Shown in pieces: positions 8,690 through 17,710 of a stretch of DNA of 64,000 nucleotides. Within the stretch, counting starts at the first letter, position 1. Every line of letters starts with the position of its first letter. Below the pieces are notes generated by a model that made no database searches, was not told the origin of the DNA, and saw nothing but the letters and a program-made list of their open reading frames with translations. Made by a program: the position numbers and the translations under genes. The stretch covers positions 2,108,001 through 2,172,000 of the forward strand of contig OY764869.1 of the NCBI GenBank assembly GCA_963668585.1, in the 5' to 3' direction. This DNA comes from Bin87 sp963668585 (lineage in GTDB: Bacteria > Chloroflexota > Dehalococcoidia > Lucifugimonadales > UBA3495).

Positions 8690-9694
8690 CTAAGCCGTAT
8701 GCGCGATGACATCCTCGCCAAATCTGCGAATGATCTCGCCAGGGTCGTGGCTGATCGCAGTGATCTGCAGCACATCGACGCCTGAACCGCCGATCTTCGC
8801 AACTTTGTCCCGGCACTCTTCCGGTGTGCCCACCACTGCGAACCGTTCCGCAAGATAGTCGGTTACGCCGAACTCATCGGTGATGGCAGCGTTGCGGGTG
8901 TCCCCCACCTGTTCGTGTTCGGCCGGCACATATTCACCCTGGATCGCCATCATGGCTTCGTGCAATTCTTCCGGAACGTGTTTGCCTTCCAGCGTGAACC
9001 GGAACGCGTGGTGCGCGCTGGCGGCCAATGCCATCTTGATCTCATCGATCGCCGCATCGTGGTCGTCGCTGATGTTGCACTTGGCAAAAGCCCAGACCTG
9101 CGTGGACCCCAGGGGCTTGCCGGCGTGCCACTCGCCGGCCCTGACGTGCGCCACGGTGTCGTCCAATATCTCCGAGGTCAGCCCGGTGTGGATCATGACG
9201 CGGTCTGCTATTTCTCCTGCGATGCGGAGCGTTCGCGGGCCTTCCGCTGACATCATTATTGGCGCCGGTTCCTGGCTCCAACGGACGTGCCCCTCCCTGC
9301 CGAGATACTGCGCGGTTTTGCCAGCCATAAAATCGCGAACCGCGTTGATGTACTCCCGCAAACTCGCCAGGCGAGCCGGGCGCAAGCCGAGGTTCAGGAT
9401 GGCAGAATCCCCAGTGCCGATGCCCAAAAACGCGCGACCGCCCGACAACTCATTCAGAGAAGAGATGGCGGAGGCAATCACCGCCGGATGGCGAGTCAAC
9501 GGATTGGTGACGGAAGGTCCCAGGTGGACTCGCTCTGTTTCCATAGCGGCCACCGTCAACGAAACGAACAACTCCCGGAAAAGCGATTGTGAGTCGGCCA
9601 CTCCGATAAAGTCAAAGCCGACCGATTCGGCCAGTTTCACGTGCTCTCGGAAAGATTCGTAAGAGGAAGGTAGGAGCGTGACGCCATATTGCAT
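8690..9694 (-). CDS. Luciferase-like (LLM) flavin/F420-dependent oxidoreductase
   Basis: A 334-residue TIM-barrel protein of the bacterial luciferase-like family, starting MQYGVTLLPSSYESF. Conserved family segments are visible: HLGPSVTNPLTRHPAVIA (the beta-strand/loop that lines the flavin site), ELSGGRAFLGIGTGDS, and a late VVGTPEECRDKV block that is diagnostic of the family. The pattern is closer to the F420-dependent branch (methylene-H4MPT reductase-like) than to alkanal monooxygenases, but cofactor and substrate cannot be decided. The downstream end of a minus-strand pair with the NAD-binding gene starting at 11198; only 13 bases separate them. Confidence 0.93.
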   Translation of the reverse strand: MQYGVTLLPSSYESFREHVKLAESVGFDFIGVADSQSLFRELFVSLTVAAMETERVHLGPSVTNPLTRHPAVIASAISSLNELSGGRAFLGIGTGDSAILNLGLRPARLASLREYINAVRDFMAGKTAQYLGREGHVRWSQEPAPIMMSAEGPRTLRIAGEIADRVMIHTGLTSEILDDTVAHVRAGEWHAGKPLGSTQVWAFAKCNISDDHDAAIDEIKMALAASAHHAFRFTLEGKHVPEELHEAMMAIQGEYVPAEHEQVGDTRNAAITDEFGVTDYLAERFAVVGTPEECRDKVAKIGGSGVDVLQITAISHDPGEIIRRFGEDVIAHTA

Positions 9695-9707
9695 GGAATT
9701 TCGTGCC

Positions 9708-11198
9708 TCAATTAGTCGTAGATGGAGGAGGTAGGTTCGCGGGTTGGGTCGCTGCTCTGGCGATACCCCGAATCATGCCGCCAAAGACGTAAGAGTGCAA
9801 CGGCCAGAGGCCATACCAGTATATTAGGCCGGCCAACCCAATCGGGTCGAATTCCGCGGTTTGTCGGATGATTGAACCCTCGCCGTGCGGAGCGACCTCA
9901 AACTCGAGCCATGCGCGGCCGGGTAGCCGCATTTCGGCGATGAACTTGACCCGCCGGTCCGGTTCGCAGCTTTCGACACGCCACCAGTCGACGGTGTCAC
10001 CGACGCTGAACCCCCTGGGGCGCCGGCGTCCCCGGCGCGTTCCCACGCCTCCGGTCAATAGATCCATGAAGCCCCGCAATTTCCATAACCGGTTGGCGAA
10101 ATACCACCCCTGATTGCCGCCGACCCTGGCGATGGGTTCAAACGCTTGGGCCGGCGTCGCCGAAACGGTCACAGTCCTGCTGTCCACCAACCGCGTGCCG
10201 TACCTGACGGAGCCACCGCCGCGGGTTCCCCCCGACGAAGACAGCGCATCCGACCATCGGGTCTCAGCAAATTCCATATCCTCGTTGTGCATGGCAGTCG
10301 CAATGGCTGCCGCAACCCCCACCGGCCGGATCGAAAACAGACCGGTGGGCGGGGGATTTTCAACGACGCTGGCGTTTCGCAGACTGTCGATCAGCTTGCG
10401 ACCGATTCGGGCGTACAGGGGCGTAACCAAACCCAGCCAGAGACTGGACAGCCGAGGCGTCAGCACCGGCACGGCGATCATCTTTCGTCGCAGCCCTCGC
10501 TGGCGAGCGTATTCCTCCATCAAGCCCCCATAGGATACGATGTCCGCGCCGCCGATTTCGTATATGCGATTTCCCTCCACGGGCAGAGTTGCTGCGGCCC
10601 GCAGATATTGCAAAAGGTCGTTCACGGCGATGGGTTGCGCAGGCACGGATACCCACCGAGGGGTGATCATCACTGGCAGACGTTCCACCAGCGCGCGCAC
10701 CATTTCGAAAGATACGCTGCCGGAACCGATGACTATGGATGCTCGAAACTCGATGACCGCACATCCTGAGTCCCGCAGAATGTCGCCGACCCGCCATCGG
10801 CTCCTCAGGTGCGCCGACGGTTCGGAAGCAGTTGAACCCAACCCGCCCAGATACACGATCCGTCGGACTCCGGCCGTTCTCGCAGCATCGGCGAAGTTCC
10901 TGGCCGCCAACGCCTCTTGCGCTTCGAAGTCCCCGGACGATCCCAGGGAATGCACCAGATAGTAGGCGATGTCGATGCCCTGCATGGTGCATTCCAGGGA
11001 GTCCCGGTCCAGCAGGTCGCCCCTCACCACCTGGGTGGAATACGACACCCGCTCGGCCAGGTGCTCGGGACGACGCGCCATACACCTCAGCGGCCGTCCC
11101 TCCGCCTCGAACAGTTTCAGCAGGCGGCCGCCGATGTAACCGGTGGCGCCGGTGAGAAGTACCCGGGGTTGCTGTGAAGCCGGCTGCTGCTGGGGCAT
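9708..11198 (-). CDS. NAD(P)-binding SDR-like protein with C-terminal DUF2867 domain
   Basis: A 496-residue protein. Residues 12-330 are an atypical short-chain dehydrogenase/epimerase fold beginning RVLLTGATGYIGGRLL, a classic Rossmann TGxxGxxG motif. The C-terminal 160 residues (from about SGGTRGGGSVRYG through PLHSYVFGGMIRGI) match the pattern of DUF2867, a START-like lipid/hydrophobic-ligand fold often fused to such dehydrogenases. The function is unknown; a ligand-presenting oxidoreductase or a quinone/NADPH-dependent enzyme is plausible. The ribosome-binding site is weak. It is followed closely by the LLM gene, so the two may act on a common flavin- or nicotinamide-dependent step. Confidence 0.9.
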   Translation of the reverse strand: MPQQQPASQQPRVLLTGATGYIGGRLLKLFEAEGRPLRCMARRPEHLAERVSYSTQVVRGDLLDRDSLECTMQGIDIAYYLVHSLGSSGDFEAQEALAARNFADAARTAGVRRIVYLGGLGSTASEPSAHLRSRWRVGDILRDSGCAVIEFRASIVIGSGSVSFEMVRALVERLPVMITPRWVSVPAQPIAVNDLLQYLRAAATLPVEGNRIYEIGGADIVSYGGLMEEYARQRGLRRKMIAVPVLTPRLSSLWLGLVTPLYARIGRKLIDSLRNASVVENPPPTGLFSIRPVGVAAAIATAMHNEDMEFAETRWSDALSSSGGTRGGGSVRYGTRLVDSRTVTVSATPAQAFEPIARVGGNQGWYFANRLWKLRGFMDLLTGGVGTRRGRRRPRGFSVGDTVDWWRVESCEPDRRVKFIAEMRLPGRAWLEFEVAPHGEGSIIRQTAEFDPIGLAGLIYWYGLWPLHSYVFGGMIRGIARAATQPANLPPPSTTN

Positions 11199-11249
11199 GT
11201 TTACCGCTTGGCAACGGCAATACGGGCGTTGGGTAAGGCGGAAAAGGGT

Positions 11250-11456
11250 TTACGCGCCGCCCGTCCAGGTCTGCGTCCGCGCCATGTCGATGGTGGTTTG
11301 CACGGTCAGATTGTGCCCGGCCTGATTCTCGGAACGAGCCAGTTCCCGGCGCCGACGGGCTTGCTCAGTGTCCACGTGCAACCCGCCACCCAGCGACGGC
11401 GAACGTCTGGCGAAAAACGCCATCAATCGGTCAGCTATGCGTGCACTCCTTCCCAT
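11250..11456 (-). CDS. Small hypothetical protein downstream of aroC
   Basis: A 68-codon frame starting 13 bases after the aroC stop, with product MGRSARIADRLMAFFARRSP and so on. It is rich in Arg and Thr and has no recognised domain. A longer in-frame extension overlaps the aroC 3' end. There is no clear ribosome-binding site, but its position inside a minus-strand gene run is compatible with co-transcription. It may be chance; the rest of 11199-11469 shows nothing else. Confidence 0.3.
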   Translation of the reverse strand: MGRSARIADRLMAFFARRSPSLGGGLHVDTEQARRRRELARSENQAGHNLTVQTTIDMARTQTWTGGA

Positions 11457-11469
11457 GGATTCGTCTCGC

Positions 11470-12657
11470 TCAGCTGTAGCGGAGGCGTGGCCCCACCGTC
11501 GCCTGGTAGCCTTCAAAGTTGCGTCGCGTTTCCGGGATGCTGTCGCCGCCGAATTTTTCCATGAACGCATCGGCCAGCACCAGGGCCATCATGGCTTCGC
11601 CAATCACGCCGGCCGGCGGGGCCTGGCAAACATCGCTGCGTTCGAAGTGGGCCTGCACCGGTTCGCCGGTGTCCAGATCGACGGAAGGCAGCGGATTGTG
11701 CAGGGTGGCAATGGGCTTGATGACGAACCGCGCCACCAGGGGCGGGCCGCTGGTCATTCCTCCCTCGGTGCCGCCGGCGCGATTGGTCTTCCGATCCCAG
11801 GGTCGGTCCGGGTCCGTGACGGGCTCAATGACATCCTGAAACTCCGAGCCCCAGGCGTCCATCAACTCCCAGCCGGGACCGATGCTGACGGCCTTGACCG
11901 CGTTGATGCTCATCAGAGCCTGGGCCAATTTGGCGTCGATTTTGCGGTCCCAGTGCACGTGGGAACCGAGGCCTATGGGCACGTTCTCGGCGATGACCTC
12001 GACGGTGCCCCCCACGGTGTCGCCGGCTTCGCGGGCGGCGTCCACCTCGGCCATCATCAGGTCGGCAGCGGCATCGTCGGCGCAATGCACCGGAGAATCT
12101 TCCACGGCGTCCCAGTCTATCGCGTCGTGCTCCGGCGGATTGGCCTTGACCCGACCGATGGAAATGACGTGGCTGTGCAGGACGATTCCAAACTCCTCGA
12201 GCAGGCGCATCGCAACCGCTCCGGCGGCGACGCGGCCGGCCGTTTCACGCGCCGATGCCCTTTCCAGCGAGTTCCTGACGTCGTGAAAACCGTATTTCAT
12301 GGCTCCCGGCAGGTCCGCGTGGCCCGGTCGGATGCGCGTAACGCGGCGATTGCGGCCCTCCTGCGACGGGTTCTCAATATATTCAACGGCCATGGCATCC
12401 TGCCAATTGACCCAATCGCGGTTTTCCAGGAGCATGCCAATCGGACTGCCCAGGGTATAGCCGTGCCGAACCCCGGTTTGGATGTGGGCGTGGTCCCTCT
12501 CAATCTGCTGGCGGCCGCCTCGCCCGTAGCCCCGTTGGCGACGGGCCAGGTGCTGCGCGATGTATGCTTCGTCCAGGGGAAGGTATGCGGGTATCCCCTC
12601 TACGATTATCATCAGTCCCTGTCCGTGGGACTCTCCAGCCGTGAACCACCGTATCAT
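11470..12657 (-). CDS. aroC: Chorismate synthase
   Basis: A 395-residue enzyme that converts 5-enolpyruvylshikimate-3-phosphate to chorismate with reduced FMN, the last step of the shikimate pathway. Family landmarks are GESHGQGL near the N terminus, RPGHADLPG, GRVAAGAVA, SIGRVKANP and MTSGPPLVARF. The computed ORF could extend 42 codons further upstream, but AGGAGGAA lies correctly before the ATG at 12657, and the family begins MIRWFTAGESHG. The gene follows aroE with an 82-base gap on the same strand, so the two shikimate genes are probably one operon. Confidence 0.97.
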   Translation of the reverse strand: MIRWFTAGESHGQGLMIIVEGIPAYLPLDEAYIAQHLARRQRGYGRGGRQQIERDHAHIQTGVRHGYTLGSPIGMLLENRDWVNWQDAMAVEYIENPSQEGRNRRVTRIRPGHADLPGAMKYGFHDVRNSLERASARETAGRVAAGAVAMRLLEEFGIVLHSHVISIGRVKANPPEHDAIDWDAVEDSPVHCADDAAADLMMAEVDAAREAGDTVGGTVEVIAENVPIGLGSHVHWDRKIDAKLAQALMSINAVKAVSIGPGWELMDAWGSEFQDVIEPVTDPDRPWDRKTNRAGGTEGGMTSGPPLVARFVIKPIATLHNPLPSVDLDTGEPVQAHFERSDVCQAPPAGVIGEAMMALVLADAFMEKFGGDSIPETRRNFEGYQATVGPRLRYS

Positions 12658-12739
12658 CAGGGAAGTTCCTCCTGTCGGAACGAATCGGATCCAGCGGTAC
12701 CGGAACCGGAAGGTGAGGCGCCGCGAACGCCCGTGGGGG

Positions 12740-13609
12740 TCAGTCTGAGGCTTCTCGGGCTTGCATGGCCGCCAGCGCCGCATCCATCATGACTGAAACC
12801 GGCGCCGCCTGATCAAGCCATATCTCGAACGACGCCGCGCCCTGGTAAACCAGCATGGTGATGCCGCCGAGGGTCTTGGCGCCACATTGTTCAGCCGCCC
12901 GCAACAGCGGAGTTACCATCGGATTATACACCAGGTCATAGACCAGCACGCCCGGTGGTATCTGCTCAGGGTCCATGGGAGAAGCGAGTTCATCCGGGCC
13001 GTGCCGCATCCCCAGCGACGTGCAATTTACGATTAGATCGATCCCCTGCGATGCGTCGGACAATGCGGTCGATGGCAGCGCGATTGCGCTGGCCGACACG
13101 TTTCGGGCGCGGGCCAATTCAGCCAGCGACTCGGCCCGGGAGGCGGTGCGGTTCGCGATGACCAGAGAGCCAACATCCGCCCGCAACAGGGCCTGCACCA
13201 CGCCACGGGCCGATCCTCCGGCCCCCAGCACCAGCGTCCTCGCGCCGGCAGGATCCAGCCCGCCTGATTCCCGCAGCGCGCGCAGGAAGCCGTATCCGTC
13301 CGTGTTGTAACCGGTGAGCCGGCCGTTCCTGTTCACGATGGTATTGACCGCGCCGGCCTCCGCGGCCCACTCGTTAATTTCATCGAGGAACGGCATCACA
13401 GCCTCTTTGTGAGGCACGGTGACATTGATGCCCGAAACGCCCTCGGCGCGCAGAGATTCGACGAATACACCCACGTCGGTCGGGTTGACCTCATAGGGGA
13501 GATACGTGGCGTTGACGCCCAGATTATCCAGCGCCGCCTGTTGAAATATCGGAGAAATCGAATGGCCGATGGGATACCCGATTATTCCCAGCGCGGAACT
13601 GATAGGCAT
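12740..13609 (-). CDS. aroE: Shikimate 5-dehydrogenase
   Basis: A 289-residue NADPH-dependent shikimate dehydrogenase (3-dehydroshikimate to shikimate). Substrate motif GYPIGHSISP is at residues 12-21. The catalytic-lysine block is NVTVPHKE, with YNTDGYGF further on. The nucleotide site is VLGAGGSARG, and a C-terminal YQGAASFEIW block is present. The start ATG at 13609 is preferred over an upstream in-frame TTG because it matches the usual family N terminus. It starts 14 bases after the preceding lipoprotein gene ends. Confidence 0.97.
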   Translation of the reverse strand: MPISSALGIIGYPIGHSISPIFQQAALDNLGVNATYLPYEVNPTDVGVFVESLRAEGVSGINVTVPHKEAVMPFLDEINEWAAEAGAVNTIVNRNGRLTGYNTDGYGFLRALRESGGLDPAGARTLVLGAGGSARGVVQALLRADVGSLVIANRTASRAESLAELARARNVSASAIALPSTALSDASQGIDLIVNCTSLGMRHGPDELASPMDPEQIPPGVLVYDLVYNPMVTPLLRAAEQCGAKTLGGITMLVYQGAASFEIWLDQAAPVSVMMDAALAAMQAREASD

Positions 13610-13623
13610 GCTGGACCGCCCCG

Positions 13624-14271
13624 TTATCCGACCCTGAGGTTTCTGATTTCGCGGCAACCCCTGGAGGTCGTCGGGGTGTCCAACCCCGTGTCGTTGCCTT
13701 CGACGAACAGATCAAACACCATGTCGAAATCCGTGATGGTCAGGACGTAACGGCCAGCGCCATCAGTTTCCGTTTCCACAATTTTGTCGGCGGTTTGGCT
13801 GCGCGCGTAAACCTTCGTACCCTCAGCAGGGTATGCGCCGCTGACCCTGACGGTACCTGCAATAATGCAGGGCGGACCGCCGGACTGTTCGGGCACCGGG
13901 GTGGCAGTGGGAACCGGCGTGTTCGTGGGCACGGGCAAAGGCGTACTCGTCGCAGCGACTTCGGCGGGAGGTATTGTGGCTTCCACCGCTGGAGGCGGCG
14001 CCTCTGTGGTCGGCTGCAATGCGGCAATGGCGGCAGCGACGGTGGCTTCGATGTTCGGAGTGGGAGCCTCGGTTGCGGGTGGAGCGTCCGTGGGTTCTGG
14101 GGTCGGCGTATCCGGCGGTGCTGCCGCTCTGCGGGCTGCTTCTATGGTTGCTTCCGCATCCGGTGTGGGTTCCTCTTCGGAGTCTCCCCCACCGAAACAA
14201 CCCGTGATGGCGCCGAGCATCAGGCTGGCAATCACGGCTAACAACACGAGTCGGATAGTTATACGTGGCAT
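13624..14271 (-). CDS. Lipoprotein with Thr/Pro/Ala-rich linker and small C-terminal beta domain
   Basis: A 215-residue predicted lipoprotein. Residues 1-24 are a hydrophobic signal ending ITGC, a lipobox, followed by GGGDSEEE. Residues 30-140 are a low-complexity stalk of Pro, Thr, Ala and Glu. The last 80 residues (from PPCIIAGTVRVSGAYPAEGT) resemble a small beta-sandwich carboxypeptidase-regulatory or FN3-type repeat. AGGAG precedes the ATG at 14271; an in-frame ATG 36 codons upstream has no such site. It should be exported and anchored outside the membrane. It lies between valS and aroE, and its role is unknown. Similar linkers occur in the other lipoproteins of this window. Confidence 0.85.
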   Translation of the reverse strand: MPRITIRLVLLAVIASLMLGAITGCFGGGDSEEEPTPDAEATIEAARRAAAPPDTPTPEPTDAPPATEAPTPNIEATVAAAIAALQPTTEAPPPAVEATIPPAEVAATSTPLPVPTNTPVPTATPVPEQSGGPPCIIAGTVRVSGAYPAEGTKVYARSQTADKIVETETDGAGRYVLTITDFDMVFDLFVEGNDTGLDTPTTSRGCREIRNLRVG

Positions 14272-14375
14272 TAACGGGCTCCTGTAAATTGGACTACTTT
14301 GTACATTTTTTTGACTTTGCCAAAATAATACCCAGCGCGCTCTGAAACCGACGTGCGAGTTACGGCAATCTTGGG

Positions 14376-17069
14376 TCATGCTCCCAGGTGGGCGATGATG
14401 TCTTCAATGCGTTCGCGCTGCTCGGATAGGCTGCGTAGCCTCTCACGTTCTTTTTCGACCACCTCGGGACGGGCTTTGGACACAAAGTTGTCGTTGGCCA
14501 GCAACTGTTCCACCCGCGCTTCGTTGCGGCGAGTTGATTCAAGCTCCTGATCCAGCCTCTGCTGCTCGGCGTCCAGGTCCACGACACCAGTCAGCGGCAA
14601 CCGCACGACCAAAGGGTTGACCACCAGGCTCACCCCGGTCGCTCCTTCCCCTGACTCGGAATCCGCCACTCGCAACGGATCAATGCGGGCCAGCACGCTG
14701 ATGGCTTCGCGTTCTTCCTCTACGACCCGTCGCATTCCGTTGGATTCAATCACTGCTTCAAGTTTCTGGGCCGCCGGGATCCTCAGTTGCGCCCGGATGT
14801 TGCGGATGGCGCGAATGGTTTGCATCACGACATCCATTTCGGATTCAGCGTCCGGAGCGGTGCGCATCTGGTCGGTTTGCGGGTATTCCGCAATCATTAT
14901 CGATGGGGACAAGCCGGATTCAGGAGCGGGTATGCGAGAGACCAGGTTTTGCCAGATTTCCTCCGTCACAAACGGCATGAACGGATGCAGCAGCCTCAGG
15001 GAGCGCTCCAGCACGTGCACCAGCGTAACGGCGACGGCGCCGTCGTCTTCACGCAGGCGGACTTTCGCCATTTCGATGTACCAGTCGCAGAAGTCATTCC
15101 AAACGAAATCGTAGAGTTTCTGCTGCGCTTCTCCCAGTTCAAACTCGGCAAGACAACGGTTGACGTCAGCGGTCAGGGCATCCAGGCGCCCGATGATCCA
15201 CCGGTCTTCGCGATGTTGCGCCGCGACGGGGTCGCTCCAGCCATGAAGGTCGTCCCGATCCTCCACTGCGGCGATGACGAACCGCGCCGCATTCCAGATC
15301 TTGTTGGCGAAATTGCGGGCAGATTCCAGCTTTTCGTTGCTCAATCGCAGGTTGTTCCCAGGCGCGGTTCCAGTGGTCAGGGCGAAACGCAAAGCGTCGG
15401 TGCCATATTGTTCGAGCAGGTCGAGAGGGTCCAGGGTATTGCCCCTGGTTTTGCTCATCTTCTGACCCTCTGCGTCCAGCACCATGCCGTGCAGATAGAC
15501 GGAGCGGAATGGCACGTCTCCCGTGTTCTCGATCCCCAGCATGATCATGCGGGCCACCCAGAAGAACAGGATGTCGTATCCGGTTTCCAGCACCGCGTTC
15601 GGATAGAAGTGCGCGAGATCCTGGGAATCCTGCTCGGGCCAACCCAGGGTCGAATGCGGCCACAGGCCACTGCTGAACCAGGTATCCAGGACGTCGCTTT
15701 CCTGCTCGATTTCCGCGCTGCCGCATGAAACACAGGCCGCAGGGTCGTCGATGTGCGCGGCATGACCTCCGCAGGAAGCGCAATACCACACCGGAATCCG
15801 ATGACCCCACCACAGTTGTCGGCTGATGCACCAATCCCTGATGTTTTCCAGCCAGTTCAGATAGACGCGCGCGAAACGTTCCGGAACGATTTCGATTTGG
15901 CCGTCGGCAACGGCGGCGTGAGCGCGTCCCGCGATGCTGTCCGGATGGGTATGCTGTCCCACGTTGAGGAACCATTGCAGGCTGATCAGCGGTTCCACCA
16001 CTTCGCTGCAGCGTTGGCATTGCCCCACCGAGTGGTGGTAGTCCTCGACCCGTTCCAGCAAGCCCAGCGAGTCCAGTTCGTCGGCGACGGCGGCGCGGGC
16101 GGCGAACCGCTCCATCCCCGCGTACCTGGGACCGGCCGCGTCCGTCATGCACCCGTCGAACCCAATCACATTGATGATGGGCAGTCCGTGGCGTTCGCCG
16201 ATTTCGAAGTCCACCACGTCGTGGCCCGGGGTAACCTTCAACGCTCCCGTGCCAAATTCCCGCTCGATGGCGGTGTCGCCGACCACCGGGATTTCCCGGC
16301 CTACGATGGGCAACAGGGCTGACCGACCAACCATGTCATGATACCGGTCGTCTTCGGGGTGCACCGCGACGCCCGTGTCGCCCAGCATGGATTCGGGTCG
16401 AGTGGTAGCCACCGTTATCGATTCGTCAGGGTTGTCCGCCATAGGGTAGCGTATATGGTAGAGTTTGCCGTCCCTTTCCTCGTAGTCAACTTCCAGGTCG
16501 GACAACGCCGTGGAGCACCGGGGACACCAGTTGATGATGCGCTCGTGGCGGTAGATCAGTCCCTTGTTGAACAGGTTTACGAAGGTGGTGCGCACCGCCC
16601 GCGCCGGTCCAGGGTCCAGCGTGAAGCGCAGGCGCGCCCAGTCGCACGACGCGCCCAGTCGCCGGTGCTGTTCATCTATGGTGTTGCCGTAACGGTCCAC
16701 CCACTCCCAGACACGATCCTCGAACACTTCGCGTCCAAGTTCGTGGCGGTCAGTGCCCTCGGCAGCCAGGGCCCGCTCGACCACCCATTGGGTGGCGATA
16801 CCGGCGTGGTCTTTGCCGGGGAGCCAGAGCGTCGGGTCTCCGCGCATCCGATGCCAACGAGTGAGGGCATCCTGCAGGCTGGCCGTCAGGGCGTGTCCCA
16901 AGTGCAATTCGCCCGTTACGTTGGGCGGCGGCATGACTACGCAAAAAGTTTCGCGCGAAGGGTCGATGCGGGGTGCGAAATATCCGGAATTCCACCAGTT
17001 TTGATAGAGGCGTTGTTCCACGGCGCCCGCGTCATAAGCGCGGGGTATCGCGTTGGCAGGCTGTGTCAT
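14376..17069 (-). CDS. valS: Valyl-tRNA synthetase
   Basis: An 897-residue class I aminoacyl-tRNA synthetase. The HIGH motif is in PPPNVTGELHLGHALT (residues 47-62) and the KMSKS loop reads KMSKTRGN at about residue 536. A Zn-binding-like CxxC pair around residues 430-450 (ASCGGHAAHIDD, CVSCG) lies in the connective region. The C-terminal 65 residues are a charged coiled coil, the tRNA-binding arm typical of ValRS and absent from IleRS. GAGGA precedes the ATG at 17069. A longer frame upstream to 17213 has no family support. No T-box leader was found upstream. Confidence 0.98.
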   Translation of the reverse strand: MTQPANAIPRAYDAGAVEQRLYQNWWNSGYFAPRIDPSRETFCVVMPPPNVTGELHLGHALTASLQDALTRWHRMRGDPTLWLPGKDHAGIATQWVVERALAAEGTDRHELGREVFEDRVWEWVDRYGNTIDEQHRRLGASCDWARLRFTLDPGPARAVRTTFVNLFNKGLIYRHERIINWCPRCSTALSDLEVDYEERDGKLYHIRYPMADNPDESITVATTRPESMLGDTGVAVHPEDDRYHDMVGRSALLPIVGREIPVVGDTAIEREFGTGALKVTPGHDVVDFEIGERHGLPIINVIGFDGCMTDAAGPRYAGMERFAARAAVADELDSLGLLERVEDYHHSVGQCQRCSEVVEPLISLQWFLNVGQHTHPDSIAGRAHAAVADGQIEIVPERFARVYLNWLENIRDWCISRQLWWGHRIPVWYCASCGGHAAHIDDPAACVSCGSAEIEQESDVLDTWFSSGLWPHSTLGWPEQDSQDLAHFYPNAVLETGYDILFFWVARMIMLGIENTGDVPFRSVYLHGMVLDAEGQKMSKTRGNTLDPLDLLEQYGTDALRFALTTGTAPGNNLRLSNEKLESARNFANKIWNAARFVIAAVEDRDDLHGWSDPVAAQHREDRWIIGRLDALTADVNRCLAEFELGEAQQKLYDFVWNDFCDWYIEMAKVRLREDDGAVAVTLVHVLERSLRLLHPFMPFVTEEIWQNLVSRIPAPESGLSPSIMIAEYPQTDQMRTAPDAESEMDVVMQTIRAIRNIRAQLRIPAAQKLEAVIESNGMRRVVEEEREAISVLARIDPLRVADSESGEGATGVSLVVNPLVVRLPLTGVVDLDAEQQRLDQELESTRRNEARVEQLLANDNFVSKARPEVVEKERERLRSLSEQRERIEDIIAHLGA

Positions 17070-17453
17070 CGCGCCGTCCTCGGTTCCCGATCGAGATCGG
17101 CGGCCGGCGCGATCCCAATGGTGGCTTGCACATGCTAAAAATTCGTTCAAAAAATGGTAGCATCGCACCCGTTGTATTGTCCATAAGCCGTGCTGGTGTG
17201 CAGGGCCGCCCAAGTTGGCCGCAACGATGGCGTCCCCTGAGTTGTCCGGGAGTGGATCCTGGTTGGCCGGCGGCGCCCTGGCCGGTGCAGGTTGGCGGGA
17301 TGTGCGGGCCGCCCAAGCCTGGTCCTCTGCCTACCCAGCCGGCGGGCTTCCACCGACCGTGTGCCAGGGCGCGTCCAAACCGTCTCAATACCAGCCTTCC
17401 GCACAGGGCCATCGGATTATTGATGATAGACGCGGTCTCCGCTCATCAGATGC

Positions 17454-17547
17454 GGTAGTCCGCTCATCCTGAGCCTGTCGAAGGACCAGCGGACGGTGAG
17501 CAGGGAATCGTTCCGGCAACAGCAATTGCCTGTTGCCATGATAATCG
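17454..17547 (-). repeat. Dispersed short repeat, copy 1
   Basis: About 94 bases related to 21570-21639 and 48184-48277. The shared core on the plus strand is TCATCCTGAGCCTGTCGAAG, then a GGTGAGCAGGGA block and TTCCGGCAACAGCAATTGCC. Copy 3 is in the inverted orientation. Non-coding. Confidence 0.85.
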
Positions 17548-17574
17548 AAAGCCCCAGGCCTTCAGGGTAAGCGG

Positions 17575-17603
17575 TTGCAATTTGAGTCTGGTATAAGTAT
17601 TAT
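17575..17603 (+). promoter_or_regulatory. Promoter of the S1-domain protein gene
   Basis: TTGCAA (17575-17580), a 17-base spacer, then TATTAT (17598-17603), about 107 bases before the start codon. Confidence 0.6.
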
Positions 17604-17710
17604 TAGGCAGGCGAATTATAAGTGGTGCGACCTACTGGGGCCCCAGGGGGCACACGCCCGTTGAAGCCTCTGTGAATTCGCCGTCAGAAAGAGTAAGGAG
17701 CAACTAACTG

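Larger units (their letters stand above)
17070..17710. other. Divergent intergenic region between valS and the S1-domain gene
   Basis: 641 bases without a credible gene. It holds a short dispersed repeat (17454-17547) and the promoter of the S1 gene (17575-17603). No T-box or tRNA was seen. On the minus side a GAACGAATTTTTAGCATG stretch could form part of the valS promoter, but no clear -35/-10 pair is present. Confidence 0.5.

Noticed and set aside
17070..17400. T-box leader before valS
   Set aside because: No AGGGTGGnACCGCG-type motif or specifier stem was found on the minus strand.
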